Positions 1 to 15,288 of a stretch of 64,000 bases of DNA are shown piece by piece. Position 1 is the stretch's first letter, and each line of letters opens with the position of its first letter. The position numbers were made by a program, and so were the translations under genes. The notes under the pieces are model-generated. The model made no database searches. It saw only the letters and a list, made by a program, of their open reading frames with translations, and was not told where the DNA came from. Source of the stretch: Prunus persica (lineage: Eukaryota; Streptophyta; Magnoliopsida; Rosales; Rosaceae); contig NC_034009.1 of the NCBI RefSeq assembly GCF_000346465.2, forward strand, positions 46,096,240 through 46,160,239. Direction: 5' to 3'.

Positions 1-77
1 TCGGTGCCTCAAAAGCAGCATTAAAAGTGAAAGAGAGAGGGGGAGAGAGAGAGATTCTGCAACTTTGTCTTACTTCA

Positions 78-2389
<2,312 letters not shown>

Positions 2390-3062
2390 TAAATACTATC
2401 ATCATTTCGTTTTTATGTAATCTTAATAAATACCTTCGTGCAAAGAGAAATTTATGGGTATATATACAAGAACTATATATGTGCCATTTTCTTTCTAGAT
2501 TTGGTTTTGTTCTACGTAATTAAATTAATACTATATAATATGTGATGGAGTTTTTCATGTAATTAAATATTATCACATTCTTCCCATGCATATTGTAATT
2601 AAATATGTAATATACAGAAGGGGAAAAAGAAAAGTAAACGAACAAATCTTGATATACATCTCTAAACGCGATTCATTAATATCCAAAGAGTTCATTTTGA
2701 GGTGTAAATTCAAGGATTGTACTTAAAAGATAAGGGTTAAATACTTTTTTGGTCATTTGATTTTATATAAATTTCAATTTAGTCACTAAAAAAAAATTGT
2801 AGCCAAATTGGTCACTAAATAAACCAACGTTTACAATTTATAGATTTATGCTGAATTTTTTTCATTAAGTGCTGTTTTGGTTATTGAGTTTTACACAAAA
2901 TTTCAATTTGTTCAGTGAGAAAAATATTTAGCTAAAAGCCATGCAATGCCAAGCTCTTGCACAAACTTCCCGAAGCCCTAACATTCACTATTAACAACAC
3001 GATCATCCAATTAAATTTAGATATAACATTGGCAAAATGGGGCAAATATTATACATTAGAGA
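2390..3062. other. 3' UTR and AT-rich spacer
   Basis: No gene seen. The first part is probably the WRKY 3' UTR. From about 2734 the text (GGTTAAATACTTTTTTGGTC, then repeated TTTCAATTTAGTCACT-like phrases) looks like a degenerate interspersed repeat, but no matching end was found. Confidence 0.4.
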
Positions 3063-3064
3063 GC

Positions 3065-3246
3065 ATTTTTGCTCATCACTTTAACTCAAGTGTACCATTA
3101 CCACAATTCTCAACACTTGACACGTGTTCATGAGCATAACCTTGGTTCCACAAATCCAAAGCAAACTATGGTTAGACCCATGGACACGTGTTAAGTGTTG
3201 AGAAAGGTGGTGAGGATACAACTGGGTTAAAGTGGTGAGCAAAAAT
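3065..3246. repeat. Long imperfect hairpin (foldback element or miRNA-like precursor)
   Basis: The left arm from 3065 and the right arm ending at 3246 are imperfect reverse complements over roughly 80 bases each, around a short loop near 3150-3165. Matching landmarks are ATTTTTGCTCA/TGAGCAAAAAT, TCTCAACACTT/AAGTGTTGAGA and ACACGTGT on both sides. Such a structure is typical of foldback MITEs and also of young plant MIR loci. An antisense reading frame over 3081-3467 follows from this and is not a gene. Confidence 0.65.
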
Positions 3247-3518
3247 ATTTCCTTATAAAGAAACTGCAAAAAGGATGATGGTGGAGATCCGATGCTGAAA
3301 CACAAGTGAAGATCCGACGCTGAGATGTAGGCGCCTGTGCTAGGTAAACTCATAACAAACGAAGACAAATAGGGAAACTTTTTGTCTGTAAAAATGAGGG
3401 AAGAGAGGAGAAGGGAGGAAGAGAGAGGGGAGAGGGGAGGAAGAATAGTGGCTTCCTCCCACCTCAAAGTGGAAATGACATTAGGGGTGTTGTTTTGGGG
3501 AAGATGTAGCTCACCAAG

Positions 3519-3625
3519 ATAAAAGGAAGATATAGCTCAATTGGTTAAAAGTATTTAACTTCGCACCTGAAGCCCTAAATTCGATTATCCTTTCCCCCAA
3601 TATCGCTTGTATTAAAAAAAAAAAA
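3519..3625 (+). repeat. Possible tRNA-derived SINE
   Basis: TAGCTCAATTGG at 3533-3544 matches the RNA polymerase III box A consensus. About 45 bases downstream is a weak box B-like AAATTCGATTATCC, and the unit ends in TTGTATT followed by an A-run (3614-3625). No target duplication was identified, so this is a tentative call. Confidence 0.4.
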
Positions 3626-3642
3626 GTGAGTTAAGGTTAATC

Positions 3643-3670
<28 letters not shown>
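3643..3670. repeat. (TA)n microsatellite
   Basis: Uninterrupted TA dinucleotides in an otherwise featureless AT-rich stretch (3626-4190) with no gene visible. Confidence 0.85.
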
Positions 3671-3675
<5 letters not shown>

Positions 3676-4270
3676 AAAGGCAGAGAATGGTGAAACATTC
3701 AAAATACCAAAAAATGTCGTTGTTTAATGCAATGCAAGCATTAAGAATTGAAATTATTAATTAAATGAGGATAATATGGTAAATTCACACCTTTTCATAT
3801 TAAAAAAATTTAAAATTAAAAGAAAAATCAGATAATGAATCATATTTTTATGAAACACAACTATCCATTATTATTTTTAATTCTAAAATAAATTTTAAAA
3901 AAAGCCTCTCGCAGGTACGGAAGCACGTGCGGAGAGATTAGTGTTTAATGATTGTGTAAGTCAATTTCCAAAAACAAAATTGATGAGTATACAAGTAAAA
4001 AAGAATTTTTTGTTACCCAAAAAAAAGAAAAAAAGAAAAAATAAAATTTTCTTGTAACTGTATTTACTAGAGGCGGTAATTTCCCAAAAAATAGTAGGTA
4101 GGGATAGGAAGGACACAACAGAAACCACCCAAAATCCAAACAGAACCTTAGCAGCTTCAGAAATACATAATTGTCAGTTGAGTGACAAAATTTGGGACAA
4201 CCAAAACTGGACGCGCCTCAAGGGTTTTGCTGTAAGCACAACACAAACTCTTCTTCTTCTTCTTCGACTC

Positions 4271-7200
4271 ATGGGAAGCGCCGCAGTTGAGAAAACAGAG
4301 GAGGACCTCCGTAAGGAGATCGATGAACTCCAACGGCAACAGCGCGAGGTCTGCTTTTCTCCTCTCTACAATTCTCTCTCTATATGTAAGCATATATATA
4401 TATTACTGTTTTCACTTTGATGGCTATGTGATTGTTTCAAAATCTTCAGATTACGGAACGGCTTCGAGACCCTAGGGGACTTCGCAAGGGAGGCTTGGCG
4501 GCTGCTGGTCCTCGCAATTTTGCCGCCAATGGTGCTCGTCCGCGAGGCTTTACTCGACCCGTAATTTACCGACCTGCTTATTTCAATTTCAATTTCAATT
4601 TCGTTTGTTCTCTCTCTGTTTCCATGGGAACTAGTTACTGGGAAATTTTGCATTTTGTCTCAATAAAGTTAGGTTCATATAACGTTTATAATCATTATTT
4701 ATAATCTTGATTTGCTAATTGGGCTTTGTGTTTTGTCTCTTAATTTATTTAAATTGACTTTTCAGGCAGATAGGCCTGATGAGGATCAACCTCCTGCAAA
4801 ACGCCGGCTTTCATCAGCTGTTGTCAAGGTAAGGCCCCTTGCATGGTGGTTAATCTAGTTATGTTCTTTTGGTAGTTGTAGTTTATATTCCCTCGAGCTA
4901 ATCTCATTGAGTCCTAATCTTACTCTCTGTTAGAATTTTGGGAAATTAGAAAAAATCATGGTTGTATGAAATAAAGGGTTTGTTCGTTCGTCTTCCTAAC
5001 ATTCTTTAAAAATCCTGATTTGGAAATAAGGTGGAGGATGGAGAAATCACTGAAATTGCTGAAGAGGCCAAGGATGGGAAGAAGAATGATACAAATGAGG
5101 AAGCTAAAGCTGATCAGAGTGATAGGAAGTTGTCCAATTCCCAACAAAGTGGCTGGTCAAAGAGGGATGGAAATCACGGAGCAGCAAAGAAGGTAACTTT
5201 CAAGTCTTTTTCATCTCCCTGATTAGTGTTTCTCTGGGACCATAAATCTTTGTTTACTTTCATTGTTTTATTTTTTTGGTTAGGATTTTGAAATTCCAGC
5301 ACCAGATCATGTTCCAAGAGTATTGCCGAAAGAGCAGGATCCCAGCTTGGTTAACAGGAACAAAAGAATGCTAGGACAACTTTTGGGGACTCTAGAGGTA
5401 TGTGTGCGTTAGTTTTATTGGTTTTGATCAGCACCCAGTGTTTGAACTAATTTGTTTAGTTACAGTGCAAACTTTTAATATGGTTTATAAGTAAGAACAT
5501 CTTCATTTAGGCTTTTTGTTCTTAAAAATTGTTATTAGGTTCTTACCAATATTGTCTATCGTTTCCGTATAGTTGGGAGTCTATTTGACGCATAAAACAA
5601 TTAGTCTCTCTCTCTGTTTTCATTTAGTTGTTATTTTATTCCTCTTGTTCATTCCTTAAGTCCCATAGGTTTAGTTCTGTCAAATCTAACCCATGTCCAG
5701 GTAAGAAAACAAAACAATTACATTAAATCATATCTAAGCTATACAATATATTTAGTGACATCAGCCCTCCAATCCCATAAAGAGGTATTGAATCTAACCC
5801 ATGTCCAGCTGAGTACCGAAAAAAAAAAAAAAAAAACATATCTAAGCTAACCTTGAGTGACATCAACCCTCCAATCCCCTAAAGAGGTAAAATACAGGAG
5901 AAACCAAAGCCCATAAAGAGGTAATCAAACTTTGGTATGCAAAACATCCATTCCAGACCATACTTTTTAAAGATCCTTCTATGTCTCATCCTTTAAATAG
6001 ATTTATAAAAAAAAAGGTATTGCTCTCATGAGCTATAATTCCTGCAAGAGTTCATGCCGTTGCAGGTACTTTAGCCTTTCAAGTGATAGAAGAGGGACTG
6101 AAAAAGGAAAGAAATGGCTCTTCAATGAACCTTCTAAGAGAAGACTTGCACAAAAATAAACCTAAGAACTCATAATTCCAACTATGCGGTCTATATGAAT
6201 TTAAAGTTACACTTTCTAACAAACCATTCATATTTCCACAGAGATCAAAATTCCAACTCAATGGAAAGGAATTATAAACATATTGGCAATGGAGACAATA
6301 TACCAGTTCAAGATATTTCACAACCAGATTCTTCAGTCTAAACTTTAACCCCACGTTAATTTACTGCCTAGTGGAATACCTAAATAATATTTAGGTTAGC
6401 TACCCCTCTTCCAATTTACTTGTGAATTTATTCCCTCCCGACGCCTCCTTGGCTACCAATGTGAATGAGAAAGGGAAGATTGGAGAGGAAGCCTCTAGTT
6501 GGTCTTTTTAGTTTACAAACCATCAGTTTTCATTGATGACATATGTTTCCATTACCTGCTTTTATATGTTTATTATTATATAGACATTCCATATATGGTA
6601 GATGCAGGGCGTCGTTTGCAATGATGTGGTGTCCAATGAAATAATGTACACCATTTACGCATTTAAGCGTTCACATGTTTAGGTCTTCCTTAAGACTTCA
6701 CGGTACGCATAAGGGATGTTCTTCAACACTTTACAGTCACCATATATTGAACAGAGGAAGTGAGGAAGCCACCAATTTGTCTGTTATTTAAAAACCATCA
6801 TTTTTCTGACTGAATTCTTTTTTCCATAACCAGTTATCAAAAGTCAAATTTGTTTGGCTTTTATTGAAATTGCATATACTTATATATTCTCCCTGCATGT
6901 GAAACTGTTGCAGAAATTCAGGAAAGAGGACATGCAACTTTCAGGAACAGAGGCGTTCATGCGGAGATCAAATTCATTACAAAGAGTGAGTATATAATTA
7001 ATTTCTATTATAATTTGTTCTATTTGACTGTGTTTTGGTTTGAAAACATCAAATTGTTTTCAAATTGTGAGTATGAAAATGGTTTGTTGTAATTATATAT
7101 TTATGATCCGTAAAAATAACTTTTCTTTACGAATATTGGCATGTTGGGTGTTTTAGTTTGACATTCCATTCACCTGCGAGTACCCCACACTCATTTAACA

Positions 7201-9791
7201 CTTACAAACTATTGACCCCCCCCTTTTTATTTTCGCAAATTAGTAATGGTGGCCAAGATTATGGTGGGAAAGCCTTTCTCTCCCTATATATATATTTTTT
7301 AATCTCTTGTGTGTGTTGAAGACAAGGCCTTGGAGAGAAAGATGCTCAACTAAAGCTGTGAGAGCTATGGGGCAATATGAAAAAAGAAAAGTGTTAACCT
7401 CCATTGTTTCAATTTTTTTTTTTTCTTAAAAGGACTATGAGCTATTGTGCATTTTTGTTATTATGTATTCAGGTTTCTCTTGTCTGGATATCTATTATGC
7501 TATGCAAGTCTGAATGTGCACATACACTCCTGCCCACTCTTAAGACTTAAACAATGTGTACACTTGTGAGTAGCAATTTATGAAGGCCGTATGTATCTAG
7601 CTTGATTCTTGTCTCTAGGATTTTTGGGGAGTTACCAAGTCGATAAACCTGTCTGAATGTAGTTAAAGAAAGGTGATTGTACACGTGGGAATTTGATAAA
7701 CATGAAATGGATATTTGGAAATCAGAAATAGTGTGTACTTTCTGGCCTAGCAAGGGTTGTAGGGTTAGCTGGGTGTTTAGAAATTGCTGGCGTGGGATTC
7801 TGTTCCTGTCCTTTCTTTTTTTTGGTATTTCTTCTTTCTCTGTAAACTTATTTTGTTTCTTATCCGAATGAAAAAAAAAGAACTATTGTGGTCCCAGTTG
7901 GGGTACTTAGGCATTCCATTTTATGCACCCTGTCAGCTCACAGGGATCATTTCTTTTGATCCTTATTGGAGTTTCAAAACAGTCTTGAATGTACAGGACA
8001 CACCTGATTTTCTGATCTCCTTGGAACTTAACCTATAGTTTTGTTTTTCTCTTTCTTTTGTGAATAGCTGACTTTAAAATGAAAATTTGCTATAGTTTAA
8101 TTGCATATTATATGGATTTTATGGTACATTATCCATTTTATATAGATGTGCTTGTATATCTAGACCTGTCGTTGGTGTGTTTCGTTTCAAGCTATTTTTC
8201 TTCATTTTCCTCTTTCCTTTTATTTAGCAAGTATTTTCAGTTTAATGATGAAACTTGTAATACTTGTCTTACTTTATGCAGGCTGAGCAAAGGGCTCGTG
8301 AAGAGAGTGAAAGACTTAGGCAACAAGAGCGTGAACAAATTGCGGAAAAGCGGAGGAGAGATCTGGTTCGTTTACAACTTCTGATACTTTGATCTCTACT
8401 AGTCAAACTGAAAATGAACGTCTGTTTGAAGAACGAACCTTGTTCTCTAATGCCTGTGTTTATTTTTGGCTAGACTCTGCGGGCACGTGTTAATGCCAAG
8501 ACGGAAGAAAAGAGATTGGAACTGCTTTTTCTTCAGTGGAGTGAGCATAATAAAAAACTTTGCAATTTTATAAGGTAAAAAGGTTTCCAATATCAATTTA
8601 CATTACTGCTGTTTTCCTTGATGTGTCATATCTTTGCTTACCATCTTTGACAATTGAGAGTTTCATGTTCTTATAAAAAAGAAGAATATAAATTCTAATG
8701 TAATTCTCTCACTATTTTATTTTTCTTTTGCAGGTTATTTTTAATTTTGGTCCAAAAAGTGTCCATATTCACATTTTATTGGGACAAAGATAAGTTTCTA
8801 TTCATGTGAATAGTCGTGTTGAAGCAACCTGATGGGTGGTGTTTCCTGCCATTATTGTGGGTTGTTAGGTAGAATTAATTAGAACTTTCCTCTATAATAA
8901 TTTCTTACTCAATTTTGATTGGTATGTTCTTTTTCAGGACAAAGGCAGAGCCTCCAATATATTATCTGCCCAAGAAACCATTGGATGAGGATCCTACGTT
9001 AGCTGAGCAGCGAAAAGAAAAGGTGAGTTTCTTGTGACATAGATAATGTCAGGTCGTTTTTTACAATTTTCAGGAACTGGCTTATTAATAGAGACCAACT
9101 TCTTTTCTGATTCTTACGCAAAATGAAATTGTGCCACTGTGGCTCAAAATTTTAATATCCGCCCTTAAATGTAAGAATTCGGCAGCTAGGGCAAGTGAAT
9201 TCAATTTTGTGCTTGAGTTATGAGAAGTTCATGAAGGGTGGTCCTAGTGCGATCCTGATTTACAGTCTAATAAGATAACAATGGAAATTTCTGGCCAGAA
9301 ATTTTTTCTATATATATAGTGACTTTCTAGAATGGAAAGCTGCACAAATGGTTTTGCTTAGAGTTTTCACTTGATTATTCTCATTCAAAACTTCATATCA
9401 GGAGTTTCTGGAATGGAAAGCTGCACGAAGAGAGGAACTGACTGAGTATCAGAAGCAGATTGGGGAGCAGTGTATTGCCAATGCTGAAAAGGAGTTGGAG
9501 AGGTGGCAAAATGCAAGGAAACCAAGGAAAGCAAACAATGATGTGATGAACTTACAGGAAACTATGGACAAAGAATTGGACACACATAGGCTTGAGCATG
9601 GCCCCAAGAAAAGAAAGATCCCTGATGGAAGCAACAACGATGAAGATGAGGATGATGTGGAAGATATCAATGTAGCAGAGGACTACATGATTGATGATGT
9701 GCTAGATGTTGATGATAACAGCCGGAGGATTGATGAAATAGTTAAACCAGAAGCAGGTAAAACCAGTCCAAATGCGGATGCTGTTGAGTAG
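4271..9791 (+). CDS. Pinin-like (pinin/SDK/memA domain) splicing-associated protein
   Basis: Plant pinin homologue, a nuclear protein linked to the exon junction complex and SR-protein-dependent splicing. Ten exons read in frame: 4271-4348, 4450-4560, 4766-4828, 5031-5192, 5284-5397, 6914-6985, 8282-8365, 8474-8574, 8938-9022 and 9402-9791, giving about 419 residues. The N-terminus is a short coiled coil (EEDLRKEIDELQRQQRE). The central pinin_SDK_memA region runs from NRNKRMLGQLLGTLEKFRKE through a charged coiled coil (AEQRAREESERLRQQEREQ) to LRTKAEPPIYYLPKKP-type sequence. The C-terminus is acidic after a KKRK basic patch. Intron 5 is about 1.5 kb and carries a local tandem duplication; intron 9 carries a degenerate copy of the start of exon 10. 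Family assignment is confident from the domain order. Confidence 0.92.
5684..5890. repeat. Tandem duplication inside pinin intron 5
   Basis: Two neighbouring copies of about 100 bases share, in order, AATCTAACCCATGTCCAG, CATATCTAAGCT, GTGACATCA and CCTCCAATCCC followed by TAAAGAGGTA. They differ by small indels and an A-run. Intronic, with no coding content. Confidence 0.7.
9318..9350 (+). repeat. Degenerate copy of the start of pinin exon 10 within intron 9
   Basis: GACTTTCTAGAATGGAAAGC at 9321 onward, continuing TGCACAAATG, closely matches the true exon start at 9402 (GAGTTTCTGGAATGGAAAGC, then TGCACGAAGA). It would encode DFLEWKAAQ against EFLEWKAAR. The upstream TATATATAG could mimic an acceptor, but using it would shift the frame by one base. 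Confidence 0.75.
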
Positions 9792-11995
9792 ACCAACCAT
9801 CGAACCTCTTTTTGTAAGTCGAGTCTCCTAGGAATAGTTTATTTCTGTAGTTCATTTACTTGCCTCCTGTCAGGCAGTTTCTCTATTGGTGTGTCTTTAT
9901 GTATTGTGCTTTAGAGTTAACTTATATTCCATTCTTCCCTTTCACATGCGTGTGTATTTCGGAAGGGAAAAATTTGGTCTTATAGATTTTAGTATAGTTG
10001 TTGCTTGCGACTGGGGATGGATTATTGTTTTTGTTAGTGCATATTTTGCATGGGAATGAAGTGCACACGGAATTTTGCCACAATTTAAAGCTCAATTTGT
10101 ATAATGTTTATACATCTGACAAAATTATTTTTTTCTTCTTCTTTCAACATTCTATTTGAACTCAAAAACTTGCTCTCCATACTAATCTATACAATCGTTT
10201 TATCTCTAATTTGTAAAGAAACAAACTTTTTTCATGCTACAGTTTGCCACCCCACCACCACAATGGTGGCATTTTGGACAGTGCAAAAAGAGATGGGAGG
10301 CTGAACCGGGAGGAGGGTTGGGTGGGCTTCCTTTTCCATTACTTCTAATGTACACCAAAAGTTAAAACTATAATAGTTCCTTGGTTACAGAAGTTGGATT
10401 GCACATAATCTTTCCTAAAGTACCACATTTTAGGTCTTCTAATGGCAGCCATATTTTCTGTAGCACAACCAAAACGTCAAAAGTGAGTCAACTTCTAGTC
10501 CGATCTAATATGAAATGAAATGGCAAGGGGTGAGCTACAAGGCTTAGCAAACAACTATTTATGGTCAGAGGTGAGAGCGAGGATCACAACTGTACAATAT
10601 TTGAAATGAAGTGTAGAAGAACAATTACCATTAATAGTCATGTAACAACAACACAATAGCTTTTATAATCCTCACCAGAGTTTCTAATGATGCTTTACTG
10701 CCATGGTGGTTGCAAATTAACCACAATTTTGACTGTTATTCGATATTCAATTCTAAATTCCTTTAACAATGAAATGAAGGGAAATACATCTGAATTCTTC
10801 GATACAATAAGAAGCAATCCAAGTGCGTTCTTAGTAAGCTTAGAGCTACTTTCCTTGTGTTTTTCTTTCTCAAAATAAGCTTAAAAGTTATGGTTTCTCC
10901 ATGTTATATAGTTTGCTGAGAGAAGCATGACTTGGAGGTTGCACGACTCATCTTGTTCTTATTCAGACACTGAGGTGGCACGCGAATAATAAAACATCAA
11001 ATCCAAATTGATTTATGAAGGTTGAGATAAGCAATTCACTCCAGCATGAGGTGTTAATTTAGTCTACAAAAGCATGATGTGTCGACTTATCAAGTGCTAA
11101 TCTACTCAAGCAGGAGGTGTCAAGTTGGAGAGAGACTTTAATACAACAAGTATAACACCTTTTGTTATCCTTAATTAATAGCGCAATAGCACGCGGGATA
11201 ACTTTTTGAAATGTAATTGCATTATTGCTATCCCCGCTACAAGAGATTTTTTCTGCTCAAGTTGCTGTAACTAAAGTCTAATATTGCAATTTGATCGTTA
11301 AATACTTTTTCAAATTGCATAAGAGCCCTAAACATATTGTAAACATCTCCCCAAATTTTGACTAATTATAGAACTCGTACACTCCAGAAGTTTAATGTCC
11401 TTAAATGTGAGCTGAGAAACAACTAAGCCACAATATTTATTTAATGAAGTACTTGGGTGTTACATGCATACTTAATCATTGACTACCAAAATTATAATTC
11501 AGTCTTCTTCTTATCATTAGTGCAGGACTACATGGGGTAAAAACAGAAATTAAAATTTTGAAATTTTATATTAATTATAAAAACACGGGTTTTTAACTGT
11601 AGACATATCTGAATTGTAAATTCTTTTTTATTTAATATATTCATTCTTTTTTAGAGTTAAATCTGGAAAGGATTTTCTTTGCAAATATTTTTTTGGACAA
11701 ACAATGCAAAAATAAATAAATAGAATAAAATAAAAAACAAAAAGTATAGTACCTCCTGCAACAGTAATCCCCATCATCAAAGTAAATTATGTGCGCCTTT
11801 TTATTTCTCTCTCAAGCAAAGTCACCAAAAGCGCCCCTCTTCTCTCTTCTCTCTCCTCTCTCCTCTCTCTCTTCAATATCAAGCAAGCAAACACTGTACA
11901 AGAAGAAGAACAGAGGCCACACAGAGAGTGGGAGGAGGGGAGAGTGAGTGAGTGACCGAGTAAGCAAAAAACCCTCCAAAAACCCACCAAACAAA
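9792..11995. other. Intergenic: pinin 3' UTR, spacer, and LEA_2 promoter/5' UTR
   Basis: No supported gene. The last 160 bases before the next ATG are strongly CT-rich (about 11838-11880), resembling a plant pyrimidine-patch 5' UTR. The rest is AT-rich and unremarkable. Confidence 0.5.
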
Positions 11996-14900
11996 ATGAC
12001 ATCAAGAGCCAACCCGAACCCGACCCCCAATGGAACCGCAAACGGCGAGCACAGACCACGGGGCCCACCTCCACGACCACCACCGTCGTCGTCAAACCCC
12101 CATAACAGCAACCACCACCCCTACTACCCAACGACGTCATCTTCCTCCTCCTCCTCAGCCTCCTTCAAAGGCTGCTGTTGCTGCCTCTTCCTACTCTTCT
12201 CATTCCTCGCCCTCCTGGTCCTCGCCGTCGTACTCGTCATTATCCTCGCCGTCAAGCCCAAGAAGCCGCAGTTCGATCTCCAGCAAGTCGGTGTCCAATA
12301 CATGGGCATCAACTCACCCAATCCCACCCCCGCCGCCGCCGCAACCGCCGACCCCAACCAAAACCCTACCTCCGCCTCCCTCTCCCTCAGCATCCGCATG
12401 CTCTTCTCCGCCGTGAACCCTAACAAGGTCGGGATCAGGTACGGCGAGTCCAGGTTCACCGTCATGTACCGCGGGATCCCATTGGGCAAGGCCTCCGTGC
12501 CCGGGTTCTTCCAGGACGCGCACACTGTACGGCAAGTCGTCGCCACCATCTCCGTCGATCGAGTCAATTTGCTTCAGGCCGACGCCGCCGATTTGATCCG
12601 AGACGCTTCGCTCAACGACCGCGTCGAGCTCAGGGTCTTGGGTGACGTTGGCGCCAAGATCCGCGTCTTGAACTTCGATTCCCCTGGCGTTCAGGTCAGC
12701 CTCTCCCTCTCTCACCATCTGTCGTCTCTGAAATTTCTAATTATGGTGCTTAGATTAATACATAATGCCCCAATTTTCGCTTTAAATTCTGTTTGGCTGG
12801 AAAGAAAATATGGGGCTTTGGGTTTTTTACTCCTCTCTCTGTAAGTAAAAAAATCACTGAGAAGCCCACCACTATCTCCTGTCCCATTCACTCTGCTTTT
12901 TATTTTTCCTTTTTTGCCCCTAAATTTGGTTGGTTTTATTAAATTTTTGTTTTGGCTAACGTGCAAATGCAATTTGATATTGTTCGTGAAGCGGATATTC
13001 TTTCCGTTTTTGCATCAATACCCTTTCACTTGTCTGTATTTTTAACTGTTTCCTTCCTACCTGCTTTGTTATTTTTGTTCCAAATCATCACTTACATTTT
13101 TGTTGGCTTTGTAGTTTTGGTAATTTTCTTAGATGGGTTTCTGTGTTTTTGCGTGAAGTTTCCAGAATTTCTGTTTTTTCTTCTTTCTTCTTCTGCAAAA
13201 TATAGTAACTGTATGATGTGGTTTTTTTTGGAAAAGCATATTGAAAAGGGGGCTAGAGAGGGGAATGGGCATGGAAGAAAGCTTGGCTTTTATAATAACG
13301 GCCGTGGTAATTGCGTTCTTTTTAAGCACCGTTTTTTGGGACGCACCAATTATATGAGAGCTACATGATGCCATGAGCCTTTTCTTCTTGTAGATTTATT
13401 TGACCATAAGTTTTGTTTGAGAGTTATGAATGGTCACATGCATCTTTGGATCAACACGAGAAAAACTTACCTATACCGGGGATATCATTGCCTACATTAT
13501 TATAAGTAATTAGTATAAATTTTGTGAGAATTGGCAATGTGTCCATGTGATTAAGACTTTAAGGCGTGGTTAAGGCGTGCCATTTGGTTTAAGTTTGAGT
13601 GAAGCATGTTCCTGGATATTTGGGTCGGTGTCCTTTTTATATTTTTTTGTTTTCATTGTTTTCTGGTGGGTTTCTTTTTATTTAATTTCCGATTTTTTTA
13701 TGGGAATTTTATTTGTGATTTTTATATGGGGAGGAAAGAGATGTTTAAAGAGTAAAAAAGGAATAATATTGTAGTTAAAAAAAAAAAAAGGTCCCACCGG
13801 GAGTCGAACCCAGGTCGCTGGATTCAAAGTCCAGAGTGCTAACCACTACACCATGGAACCCTTTGTTGTTCTGTTGCCTTGCTTTGAGCATTTTGTTTTG
13901 CATTTTTATGGTCATCTTTGTGCTTCAAAAGTAATTTTTTCTTACCCTTCATTTTCCATGACATTTGTGTATGTTTTTTGGGTATTTCATGTTCCATGTT
14001 TGGGTATTTATTTCAGTGACTTGTATATTTAATTTCTGTATGACATTGTTTATTGTTATCAGCATATGTGCATAATTGACTAGGGACAAAATTTCAGAAC
14101 ATATAAATATGCTTGCAGGAATTTTTACATAATTGTTTTACATTTACTTTATTACTCTGTCTTTTGACTCTGTGTGAACATTGGAAATTTCGAATAGTAA
14201 TTAAAATCCGAACGGGGAACAGAAAAGAGGAAAGAAAATGGTTAATTTTGCAGACCCAAAGAAAAAGGCAAAGATTAATTGGCCTTTCTGGGGAGCAAAA
14301 AAGCTTTGCGACCCCACCACGTGACTTTGGCTTGTGTGGGAGCCTCATGTGTGGGCCCACACGGTGAGCTCATTTTCAACGGTGTGGATAACAATGGATG
14401 GACAATAGGACAATTGGAAGCTGATCTAGATATCTAGAATTATCTTTAAACTTTCTGGGGTTTTCGTTCGGTGGGGTGGTCTTTAGGCTCTTTAATTTCA
14501 TTTGAAATTTTAGCTGCGTGACAGGTCAGGTCAGATAGGATCCAGCCTTGTCTCTTTTGGGTCTGAGCCTGAGGTAGAGTTGAGCCTTTACACATCACTA
14601 TTTGTGCTTGGCAGTGGCATGCATTAAGCAAACTTAAGCAAGAAGAAATCTTAACATGCTGCTTCTCCAATCTGAGTTGATATTTAGGTTTTTTATATTT
14701 AGTATAAAGTCATGTTTGGTGAAATTTCAATCAAATGATGTCGAAGTCATGTTTGGGGATATGAAGCATTCATTGTGCATTGTGAGTTTAACGCGATATC
14801 AAGCGTTCATTGTGCATTGTGAGTTTACGTTGATCCTATGTTTGTGATTAAGCATTGGTGTTATGGTGAAATTAGCACGGTCAAGAACACACGGTGTGAC

Positions 14901-15288
14901 TTTGTGTGACGGACTATAGTGTAAATAATAAAATAGAATAAGTGTATAGGGAAAGAAGGTTTATATTTAACTAAACAACATGAATGTTTAAGGTAAGGAT
15001 GTTTTTAAGCTGGGTTCCATTACATGTAATTTGGTGGTGCATGATGGTCCAGACACAATGGTGGCATTATTTGCTTGTGCAGACAGCCTTTTTCTTTGTG
15101 CTTGTTTTTTTCTTGTCCTTTTCTTTTTCTTTTTTCTTGTGTTTTGTTTTTGGGGCTAATTTAATTTTCGGTGGATCTAAAAGTTATGAGTTGATGTGCA
15201 GGTGTCCGTGGATTGTGCAATTGTTATAAGTCCAAGGAAGCAGTCTCTTACTTACAAGCAGTGTGGATTTGATGGATTGAGCGTCTAG
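11996..15288 (+). CDS. LEA_2 / NDR1-HIN1-like (NHL) single-pass membrane protein
   Basis: Two exons, 11996-12694 and 15202-15288, give about 261 residues. The N-terminal 58 residues are Pro/Ser-rich and probably cytosolic. A CCCC motif then leads into one membrane segment (about residues 64-86), followed by an extracellular-type LEA_2 beta domain (LSIRMLFSAVNPNKVGIRYG, then MYRGIPLGKASVPGFFQ) and a C-terminal YKQCGFDGL with two Cys in exon 2. NHL proteins sit at the plasma membrane and several act in defence; this gene's own role is not known. ATG 11996 was chosen because the upstream frame opens only at GTG. The exon is very GC-rich compared with its surroundings. The 2.5-kb intron contains an antisense tRNA gene. 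Confidence 0.88.
13777..13788 (-). terminator. RNA polymerase III oligo-T terminator of tRNA-Gln
   Basis: A 12-base A-run on the plus strand is an uninterrupted T-run immediately after the tRNA 3' end on the minus strand. Confidence 0.9.
13789..13860 (-). tRNA. tRNA-Gln (anticodon UUG)
   Basis: The reverse complement reads as a complete 72-base cloverleaf. The acceptor stem is GGTTCCA paired with TGGGACC, with one G-T pair. The D arm includes TAGTGGTTAGCA (box A), the anticodon stem CTGGA/TCCAG encloses loop CTTTGAA (anticodon TTG), and the T arm is GGGTTCGACTCCC (box B). No intron. It lies on the opposite strand inside the intron of the LEA_2 gene. Confidence 0.97.

Noticed and set aside
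3081..3467. 128-residue minus-strand ORF
   Set aside because: Spans the hairpin and a GA-rich tract; no domain or splice context.
11787..12718. Several antisense or alternative-frame ORFs over the LEA_2 first exon (e.g. minus 12124-12567, 12314-12718; plus 12030-12416)
   Set aside because: Low-complexity by-products of the GC-rich exon; only the 11996 frame shows family domains and splices in frame.
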